Below are positions 14,874 to 23,600 of a stretch of DNA of 64,000 nucleotides, in pieces. The position numbers and the translations under genes were made by a program. Position 1 is the stretch's first letter, and each line of letters starts with the position of its first letter. The stretch comes from Megalobrama amblycephala (taxonomy: Eukaryota; Chordata; Actinopteri; Cypriniformes; Xenocyprididae), in contig NC_063045.1 of NCBI RefSeq assembly GCF_018812025.1, positions 16,414,546 through 16,478,545 of the forward strand. The letters are read 5' to 3'. Below the pieces are notes generated by a model. The model was given only the letters and a program-made list of their open reading frames with translations, had not been told where the DNA came from and made no database searches.

Positions 14874-17800
14874 GTAATAAAATGCTAAGCAAAATGACAA
14901 TGTTGTTAGCCTGCCAGAACCGGTAATAAACTTTTTTCCAGGCTTCTGATTGGCCAACATGACTTTTGACAGTGCTTCATTGTGCGTTTTTGTGTTTCCA
15001 CGTGAACGGAGATTTTTTTTAAAACTGTGCTTGTGTGGACGTGGAATTTTTTTTTTAAAACGGAGGAGGAAAAACGTTTAAAAAAATACCCGTGTATGTG
15101 AGGACTAGGCCTAACATTACAATAAAAATGTGGGTTTCTAAATGTTGTAAAATTTTACCTTAAGTGATCGTCTCTTTGTTTTACTGGCTGCATTTATCTG
15201 TGATGTCTGCATAAAAAGAAGAAAAAAAAAAGAAAAAAGAGATAGATCAATAGGTTGAAATTTCAGCAAAAAAGGACATCGAACCAAAAATAAAAATTGA
15301 TTAATGTCTACTCACGGAGGCAGGGGTGGTAGGAGCACTCTTGCTGGCCTCTGGTGAGCTCTCTATGACTGAGAGGGAGCTGGTGGATCCAGTTGACAAC
15401 ACAGACTCATTCTCGGGACTGACTTCAGTCTCCTGCTGCTCCTCTTCCTCAGTCTCAGACTCCTGAGTTATGTCCAGTAGTGGGAGGGCATCTTCATCCT
15501 CTTCCTCATCCTTTTCCATCTCTTTCTCTGTCAGTGGTGTGGTTGGTTCTGTAGATTTTGTGGTATCTTCTGCGGTTTTTGTCGTTTCTTCACTAAGGGG
15601 GCAGGTGGCAGCAACCGGAGGTGCAGGCTGGTCTTTGACAGCATCATTTGAGTCTTCGGTGAGGTCGATAGTGGCTTCAGGGCCAGAGAGGACTGAGGAA
15701 CGCTTCCGTCGGCTCATGAAGCAATCGAGCGGACCGCGACCATTTACCAGAGCCGGGCCATGCTGCAGCGGGATGGAGGAGCTGTCCATATCATTTTCTC
15801 CATCAGATGCACTTGGCTCAGAACATTTTGGGGCAACTGGACATTTGGTTCTTTTGGGTTCACTGCATTCCTTGGGTTCTGGGTTGAGCCTTTTGAAAGG
15901 TAGACGTGCTGTAGGGAAGTAACATTGTTAGTTAAGGCAGGAATACACTACATGATTTTCAAAATCTGAACAGATTTTAAAACTCTAGGCATTATACATT
16001 TGCAATGCAGTGGTCGGTGTGGTATTTGTCTCGCCCTTCCTCCACTGTGATTGGACGGGTGGGTAAAAAGTGACAGTGATGAGCACTGCGTTTTACCCAA
16101 AAGTTGAACAATCTTCAACTCTTGGCGACCAGTAAAAAACAGCAAGTGCTCAGTGAAATAAGACGCTCGGCGACTCGTTACGCTACTGGCATTTTAAAAA
16201 TGCGGCGCTCCCATTGAAAACAATTTGAAAATTATGCTAAAAAAAACGCTTTGGTGGACACACGGCATAAGACATTCCAGCTAGGGCTGCACGATATATC
16301 GCATGAGATTGTCACGCGCATTTTGTCAGTAAAGACGGTTCCCTGATTACCGCTAAATCGCCATCACCTGCATCAGAACCGTAGATCACTGAAAAGCCAC
16401 GCAATATCGCGTTTATTATCGCAGATGAATCGCCTTCGATAATGAACGCGATATTGCGTGGCTTTTCAGTGATCTACGGTTCTGTCTATTAAATGCCGCT
16501 CCATTTGAAAGCAGGTGATGGCGATTTAGCGGTAATCAGGGAACCGTCTTTACTGACGAAATGCGCGTGACAATCTCATGCGATATATCGTGCAGCCCTA
16601 GTTCCAGCACAACAAAGTGAAAAATATGGCTTGTTGCTAGTAGATGCATGAAAAATGAAAACGTGTTCGAAATCAGCTCAAAATATCAAACATGTTTGAC
16701 ATCTGACTAGACAGAATCATAGTCTGAAGTTATATTTATAATACTTTTTTACTTTTTTAACAGACTTTCCATGAACAGCCCAAAATCTGCAGACTGACTC
16801 TGACTTGTCAACTTTCCTCTACTTCTCCAGACTGTAAATCGGGGCAAAAGTTATGCAAAAGTCATGTAGTGTATTTCAGCATTTATGCAATTCAGAAACA
16901 AAAGAATGGATTGTCCATCTTACAATCAGAAAAATTTTTTTTTTTTAAAAATTAAAAAAAATTATTTTTTATGCAATTTGTTAAAAGCTATTAATTTATC
17001 TTGGGTTTAAAGACTTTATATTTTCATAACATATCCTATTTTACATTACGGATAACTATATGCTCTACCGTTTTATCTTCCAACAGTAAAGTAAAACAAC
17101 CATGAGAAAAGAAGAAAACACTTTATAGAAGCACTTAAATTCCTTCATTTGTCCTCGGAAGTGGGAAATTCCTAGCCCACAGTAGGAACTTTTAACTGGA
17201 AAGCCCCCTGAAGTCGGAATTGTGACTGGGAAAAATGGGGAAACGGGGGAAGCACAACAACCCCGACTTCAGAATTTAATATGGCTGCTCAGTGAATAAA
17301 CCGTGGCAAAACACGGTCAACTCTGGTGTGACCTCAGGTAAATAGAACACTGCATTAGTTTTAATGTGTTTTTAAAAGTTAGAAAACTTAAAGTCCACTT
17401 TTAAATAAAATTTCCTGATAATTTATTCACGCCCCCATGTCATCGAAGATGGTCATGTCTTTCTTTCGTCATTCGAAAAGAAATTAAGGTTTTTGATAAA
17501 AACATTCCAGGATTATTCTCCTTATCGAAACGATCGGTCATTTAAAAATAAATAAATAAATAAATAAAAAATAAAAAAAAATATACAACTGTATATGCTT
17601 TATAAACAAATGATCGCCTTGCAAGTGCTTCCGCTTTCCACATTCTTCAAAATGCTTACGCTGTATGTCCTACGCCTTCCCTATTCAACTTACGGAACGA
17701 ACGCGGCGCCAGTTTAGTTTTTTCCGTAAGTATAGAATAGGGAAGGCGCAGGACATACGGCGTAAGCGTTTTGAAGAATGCAGAAAGCGGAAGCATGTGC

Positions 17801-18283
17801 AAGGCGATAATTTGTGTTTATAAAGCATATATAGTTGAATTTTTTTCAAAAATGGCAGATCGTGTCGCTAGATAAGACCCTTATTCCTCGTCTGGTATCG
17901 TTTAAAGCCCTTTGAAGCTGCACTAAAACTGTAATTTTGACCTTCAACCATCTGGAGGACATTGAAGTCCATTATAAGGAGAATAATCCTGGAATAATCC
18001 TGAAAAAAAAAAAAACTTAATTTCTTTTCGACTGAAGAAAGAAAGACATGAACATCTTGGATGACATGGGGGGTGAGTAAATTATAAGGGAAATAGTATC
18101 ATTTCATGTCAGTAAATAATACAATAAGCTCTCAAGTTCCCCAAAAGAAACAATCTAATAGATTGGGTCCTCAAAGTATTACTAAACCTTATAGTATTTT
18201 GCTGTTGACCAGAAACATCAACACATAGGTTGTTTACCTTGAACAAGCTTCTTGCTGGTATTAGCTTTGCCCACACAATCCAT
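7701..18283 (-). CDS. chaf1a: Chromatin assembly factor 1 subunit A (p150), complete
   Basis: Minus-strand coding exons, 5' to 3': 18238-18283, 15316-15908, 15159-15206, 13324-13568, 13181-13241, 13031-13099, 12593-12807, 12279-12450, 10457-10537, 10203-10301, 9884-10130, 9287-9428, 8076-8373, 7907-7991, 7701-7825; 2526 bases, 841 codons plus stop. Start is ATG 18281-18283 (MDCVGKANTSKK), two bases inside its exon. Recognisable parts in order: N-terminal QARLPFKRLN; SUMO-interacting IDLTED; long K/E/R-rich coiled coil (exons 13324-13568 and 13181-13241); PIP-like KAEITRFLQKPK; FGRMKLLQF-type core ending LLDYEVDSDEEWEEEE; acidic tract then FFVPHGYLSEGEG; LLPLLHGNVN.SKVII; C-terminal winged-helix-like region (NAVYEKR...VPCQW) and DGFQADTEDDEDDD. 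CAF-1 deposits H3-H4 behind replication forks through PCNA. Human p150 is about 956 residues; most of the shortening is in the N-terminal third, where no PxVxL HP1 motif is seen. Head-to-head with scamp4. Confidence 0.95.
8690..9240. repeat. Diverged, truncated copy of the 44462-45293 element
   Basis: In a chaf1a intron. It shares phrases in the same order with the intact element at 44462-45293, such as GAAATAAGGTCTGTG, the CAGAGC...TTATTTTC segment, and the terminal TAACTTCC.GGTT.GCCTACAAAA. The left terminal repeat is not recognisable. Confidence 0.65.
11200..11668. repeat. Foldback MITE flanked by TTAA (chaf1a intron)
   Basis: TTAA at 11200-11203 and 11665-11668 bracket a 461 bp unit whose ends pair: GATTAGTTCACTTCAGAATT against AATTCTGAAGTGAACTAATC. 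Further matching continues inward past AAATTTCCTGATAAT. A related, more diverged copy is at about 17395-18091. No coding capacity. Confidence 0.85.
14599..15114. repeat. Inverted-repeat element with poly(T) and (AAT)n interior
   Basis: Arms TTAAGGCCCTGTCC...ACACGGGTATTTT (from 14599) and AAAATACCCGTGT...GGACTAGGCCTAA (to about 15114) are imperfect reverse complements. The interior contains a T22 run near 14760-14781 and an (AAT)n tract. It lies in the chaf1a intron 13569-15158. The stretch before it (about 13700-14590) holds no exon that I can see; 14390-14540 also has the look of dispersed repeat. Confidence 0.7.
14826..14872. repeat. (AAT)n microsatellite
   Basis: About 15 uninterrupted copies of the trinucleotide AAT/TAA inside the inverted-repeat element in the chaf1a intron. 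Confidence 0.95.
16274..16608. repeat. hAT-type MITE with 8 bp target duplication (chaf1a intron)
   Basis: A 319 bp nearly complete palindrome (16282-16600) with ends TAGGGCTGCACGATATATCG and its complement. The two arms meet around 16425-16450. Flanking octamers ATTCCAGC (16274-16281) and GTTCCAGC (16601-16608) match at seven of eight positions, the 8 bp duplication and TAGGG terminus expected of the hAT superfamily. No transposase. Confidence 0.88.
17395..18091. repeat. Foldback element with a nested palindrome (chaf1a intron)
   Basis: The outer arms (AAATTTCCTGATAATTTA... and ...GAAAGACATGAACATCTTGG) are of the same family as 11204-11664 but more diverged at the ends. Inside, 17597-17828 forms a second inverted repeat (CTTTATAAACA.ATGATCGCCTTGCA paired with TGCAAGGCGATAATTTGTG), pairing through GCCTTCCCTATTC/GAATAGGGAAGGC. 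It looks like one MITE inserted in another, or a family with two-level symmetry. Confidence 0.7.
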
Positions 18284-18911
18284 GCCTGAAATATAAAGAA
18301 TATGTTAAGGTCAAATCCTCCATGAGAAATAATTACCATATGCAAGCTATAACAAATGACATCAATCTGACGTGAAATTTGACATGTTGTTAATATCAAT
18401 AATTGAGGCAAAAACAACACTACTCGTTGTCAAAACACGTCTCGTCATAACAAAGGTGATGGCTAAAGTTAGGTCTGCATGCTAACTACTAAAATTGACA
18501 GTCGCAGCCGAGCCCGATGAAGTTAATTTCGAGGATAAATAGTAACTTTAATCTTTTATATGCCAAAAAAGTCCTCTCATAAAACGCAGAGCGTTTTCAG
18601 ACTTTCAAAGAAACGACATTCACGTGCTACACGTAAAATGTTTATTTTTGATCTCCCGCCTTTCAGTGAATGATGGTTTGTAGGCCAGTTTGGCTAACGT
18701 TACTGAACCTGTGAATACGGAGCCATTAAGTTCACCCATTAGCACAAGACTGAGGAACAAAGAACTGGATTGAACTGAAAACAACATATATGGGGCGTAC
18801 TTCGACACACCACCACGAATACTAGAAAAAATAAACATTATAAGCGAGGAAAGTCACATTTTGTGTGTAGAAAACTAGATTGTCAATAACAAATCTGAGC
18901 AAATAGCTCAC

Positions 18912-18921
18912 CTGCTAACAT
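18912..18921 (-). other. chaf1a: Possible alternative chaf1a 5' exon end with in-frame ATG
   Basis: On the minus strand ATGTTAGCAG is followed by the donor gtgagc. Spliced to the exon 18238-18285 it would read Met-Leu-Ala-Gly-Met-Asp-Cys, in frame with the assigned start, and mammalian p150 also has a short extension before this Met-Asp-Cys. It may be the real first coding exon or just a 5' UTR exon. Splicing evidence is needed, so I keep the downstream ATG. Confidence 0.3.
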
Positions 18922-19189
18922 GCTAATTAAGATCATAAAACCCTCGACAACCCCAAATACTACATGAAAAAGTCATTAAATTATTGTTTAGTTGTTTTTC
19001 AGACAAACTGAGCCAAACAAAAATTGTTTCAGAACTAATAAGTGGAGTGTTTTCACACTTTTCTGCATTTAGCCACCTATGCGAGCTCCCTGCCTTTATT
19101 TACCCCACTATTCCCACTCTAATCATGCTTTAAACCAGATTTATTTCACATTAAACATCAAACCTCTGCGTGGAGTGGAGGCTAAAGGC

Positions 19190-19660
19190 TCTTCAGCCGC
19201 GAGCATCACGACCACCATCCGCGCGCCTTTCAGCTCCGTGCGCTCGCGCTGTCCTCTCACTGGAAACGTTAAACGGAAACGGGGAGCGCTTTTCTGGACT
19301 CCGTACACAGCTTCTTAGGGCTAGTCATCGACTCCACGTCTTTTAAAGTTGCAGCATTAACGTGTCAACTGCAAATTCGATTAGTTTCTGTAACTTTTAG
19401 AGTTGTAGATTCAATTTTTTCGTGTGTAATCCTGGTCCCGTCGTTCCCGTCTCATCCCCGGCTAGACTCCCTCGCGCTCCCCGCTCAGAATTGGCGGGAG
19501 CCTGTTGCTGGGATGGATCGCAGGCTGTGATTGGCCAGCGGCGTATAACGTCAGATCAACGCAGAGTCACGTTATTGGCTGTCACCACTGGTTCCGCCTC
19601 TTCACACGCACCAAGGGCTGTGATTTGAAGGTGAGCGTGATTCTCTAGTAGGATTGGTCA
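19190..19660 (-). promoter_or_regulatory. chaf1a: Probable chaf1a promoter: CpG-rich, CCAAT cluster and E2F-like site
   Basis: The local sequence is richer in G+C and CpG than its surroundings. Three CCAAT boxes read on the chaf1a strand occur as ATTGG at 19530-19534, 19574-19578 and 19653-19657. An E2F-like TTGGCGGGAG is at 19491-19500. CCAAT (NF-Y) plus E2F is the usual arrangement for S-phase genes, which fits a CAF-1 subunit. The start of transcription is probably a little below 19480, but no TATA box or first-exon donor could be fixed with confidence. Confidence 0.5.
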
Positions 19661-20059
19661 GATGAAAATAACAAGTCACAAAGTTATTCAGTGGAACTCA
19701 CAGCTTTGGCTGGGGTTTTTGTTTAGCGAAACACTCTTTAAGAATTGAAGTGTTTTTTTGTTTTGTTTTTTAAATAAAACTGTTGAGATGTAATGATTCC
19801 GTGTTTTTGAAGAGGCTTGACATGTTTAAAGATTGATATTTGAACAGCTAAGCACAAACGTCAGAAATTCCGCAAAAGATCTTGAGATAAAATTCCAAAG
19901 TACGAAAATATGTTCAAGTTTCTAACAAAAACAACAGAAAGGTGTCATATTTTTTTCATTGCCACAAGGCAGGGAAAATGGTAAATATTCTAGTCACAAG
20001 CGCCAAGACCACACCTTTGATCAGCTTGTGATGGGGCTTGTAGTATTCAAGAGTTACAA

Positions 20060-20200
20060 CTTCCGTCCGCTACGTGCAAAACAGGCCGCGTTTAGAACTA
20101 CATTTCCCAGAACGCTTCCAGTCCGCCACGTGATCGCCAGGATTCGCAGACTGCAGACGGACGCATCCCCATCAAACTATTTAACGGTATCGTCAGAAAT
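20060..20200 (+). promoter_or_regulatory. scamp4: Probable scamp4 promoter and first non-coding exon; ZNF143/SBS-like motif
   Basis: AACTACATTTCCCAGAACGC at about 20095-20114 matches the ZNF143/THAP11 (SBS) promoter motif (ACTACAnnTCCCAnnnnGC type). An E-box CACGTG is at 20127-20132. A good donor (AAAT|gtaagt) ends a putative 5' UTR exon at 20200, and a second non-coding/coding exon begins after the acceptor at 20601. SBS motifs normally sit within about 100 bases of a start site, so initiation near here is likely. Confidence 0.5.
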
Positions 20201-20692
20201 GTAAGTCTGAGGTTTTATTGTATTATGAAGCAACTTTTTTAAGCATATGAAATACCATTTCTGTTTTGCGTAGATGTGGTATAGTTTGACTGTTGATTTT
20301 CCACTGCAGTTGTGCTGAACAGTGCATGGTTAGCTGCTGGCCTGCACTATGTTTTCCAATATCAGTAATGCTGAAAATACCGTGAATTATTATAATCAAC
20401 AACACATATTTAATACAAAGTAAACAAACCCTAAATCTGTTATGATCTTATGTGGCGTGTACAACAAAGAGTTATTTATCATTTTGCTTAATGTACTTAA
20501 GTTTTGTAATCAGAATTAATAGCTGATTATTATATCCTAAAATATATATAAAAAAAAAAAAAATGTTTTTCATGTTTTTAAGATATCTGTGTTTCTTTTA
20601 GCACTGAAAACATCAGTATATCAGTTCAGAGAGGGAAAAGTTCTTTAGCACCAGAAACATCAACATTTTCCACCTTTTCTCAAAATTGAGAA

Positions 20693-23600
20693 ATGACAGG
20701 TAGGTCAGGTTTGGTTGGTATATAAAAACTATAAATGTCACTGTTTTTATCCAATTTTTGGACCCTAGTTATTGCTGTGGTTAAAAATGAATAACTTCTC
20801 ATTTTGCCTTACAGATCGAACGAACAACTTCCCTCCTCTGCCGAAGTTTCTTCGCATAAAGCCATGTTTTTACCAGAATCTGGATGAGGAAATTCCGCAA
20901 CCCCACCGCCAGCTTGTGCGTCGTGTTTACAATCTTTGGATGTGTGAGTAATCTTAACTGGGAATAGTTGGGTTTCAGAAGTTCCTAAGTTTGACTGAAG
21001 CAATATGTACGAATTTTGCAGTAAAATATCCAAAAACCACTAGGTCAGTGTTATATATTTTGTTCACTTGGGTACTTACAATATCCCAAATGTTTCCAAC
21101 TATTTGTAAAGATTTTTTTGCAATTTTTGAGAAAATTGCAATTTTAACCAAGGCGCCGGGATGTGTGAGGAGTCGCCTGTCAATTGCATCATACCCGCGT
21201 TACCCTCGGTTTCTGGTTTTATTTTGTAAAAACATGAACGTGATTTCTTCCCGAGTCCTATCCCTATTGTTTCCACCAGCCATTGAGATGGAGACCACAT
21301 GTCCCAAGATTCTGCGCTCAAACATGCCGCCATCAAGCTACGCCTTTGTTTTGAATATGCCTCTAGCGGACAGAATTATTACATATTGCACCTTTAATCT
21401 GATGACTGGTATTCTGTTTTTTCAGTATACTCTATCACACTATGTGTTAATGTGGTGGCCTGCCTAGCCTGGTGGGCCGGAGGTGGTGGAGCGATCAACT
21501 TTGGCTTTTCGCTCCTTTGGCTGCTGATTTTCAGCCCATGCAGCTATACCTGCTGGTTCAGGCCGCTCTATAAAGCATTCAGGCAAGGAAACTCTTTTCA
21601 GGAAAGACACATTTGCTGAGTTTGATTTTTCACTTCGATTGAACTGTTGTTGTTTTTTTGTCTTTTCAGGGCTGATAGTTCCTTCAACTTCATGGCCTTC
21701 TTCTTCATTTTCTTCCTGCAATGTGTTCTCGCCTTCTTCCAGAGTCTTGGAATATCAGGTTGGGGTGCATGGTGAGTAACAATGAATTGTTAGGATATTC
21801 AATATTTAATATGAGTTCAGTTCACATAATTTGTAGCTTAATTACCAATTAAAACGACAACAAATACTAATAGATTACATCCCATAAGTTAAAAATCTTC
21901 AGTTTCATGATGACATAACAGTTTAAAAGAATTAATGTAGGTGCTTTAAAAAAGTAATTTTGGCCTTTCAACCCTTTAGACACTTGCACCATTCACACTA
22001 CTGTTCGGAAGTTTTTTGTTTGTTTGTTTGTTTTTTAATTAATACTTTTAAGTTTTAACACTTTTCTAAAGTGAAATGCGAAGGTAACCCACACTCGGAA
22101 TTTGTCCTCTGCATTTAAAGGGTTAGTTCACCCAAAAATGAAAATTATGTCATTAATGACTCATCCTCATGTCGTTCCGAACCCGTAAGACCTCCGTTCA
22201 TCTTCGGAACACAGTTTAAGATATTTTAGATTTAGTCCGAGAGCTTTCTGTCCCTCCATGTCCATAAAGGTAATAAAAACATCATCAAAGTAGTCCATGT
22301 GACATCAGTGGGTTAGTTTGAAGTTTTTGAAGCATCGAAAATACATTTTGGTCCAAAAATAACAAAAACTACGATTTTGTTCAGCATTGTCTTCTCTTCC
22401 AGAATCCTTTCCATTGAACTGATTCCAATGAATCCTTTCATCTGTCGCCGTGGTTGTTTTTAACGATTAGGACATCCGCGACATTTTGAAGCATCGAAAA
22501 TACATTTTGGTCCAAAAATTACAAAAACTACGGCTTTATTCAGCATTGTCTTCTCTTCCGGGTCTGTTGTCAATTCGCGTTCACGACTCCGCTTCTTCTT
22601 CTTCTTTCCTGTTTTACGGCGGTTGGCATCCAGCTTATTGGTGCATTACCGCCCCCTTCTGCTCCGGAGTGCGGTTCACGACTCTGCAGTGACGCTGCTG
22701 ATGTAAGACGCTGCTGACGTGTTATCTAGTGCGCCCGAGCTTCGTTTACAGTCTGAGGAAGACGCACGCTGTATTCAAGCTATTCTACATTGTTTGTATT
22801 TTGGTATTGCTATATTTTTTAAAATGGTGCGTAAGTGTGCATGTCGCGGATGTCCTAATCGCCAAAAACAACCATGGCGACGTAAAAGTGCATTACCAAC
22901 GCCAACAGATGAATGGATTCAATGGAATCAGTTCAATGGAATCAATTCAATGGAAAGGATTCCGGAAGAGAAGACAATGCTGAATAAAGTCGTAGTTTTT
23001 GTTATTTTTGGACCAAAATGTATTTTCGATGCTTCAACAAATTCTAACAAACCCACTGATGTCACATGGACCACTTTGATGATGTTTTTATTACCTTTCT
23101 GGACATGGACAGTCTACCGTACATACGTTTTCAATGGAGGGACAGAAAGCTCTCGGACTAAATCTAAAATATCTTAAACTGTGTTCCGAAGATGAACGGA
23201 GGTCTTATGGGTTTGGAACGACATGAGGGTGAGTCATTAATGACATCATTTTCATTTTTGGGTGAACTAACCCTTTAATCCATTCAAGTTAGTGCACACA
23301 CATTAGGAGTAGTGAACACACACAGGGCAGTGGGTAGCCATTTTTGCTGTGGGGCCCGGCAGGCGATTGAGATTACCGGAATTGAGAATCGAACCCGCAA
23401 CCTTTCAGGTTACCAGTCTGACTCTCTAACCATTAGGCCACGACTGCCCCTTAAAGGGTTAGTTCACCCCAAAATGAAAATTCTGTCATTAATTACTCAC
23501 CCTCACGTCAGTCCAGACTTTCGTTCATCTTCGGAACACAAATGAAGATCTTTTTGATGAAATCTGAGATATGTCAGTCCCTCCATTGACTGCCTTTGCA

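Noticed and set aside
15470..15922. 150-codon Ser/Val-rich open frame on the plus strand
   Set aside because: Antisense shadow of the acidic N-terminal chaf1a exon, whose coding frame matches the known protein.
23405..23449. tRNA gene suggested by A and B boxes
   Set aside because: The acceptor and anticodon arms do not pair and a SINE body follows; it is the tRNA-derived head of a SINE.
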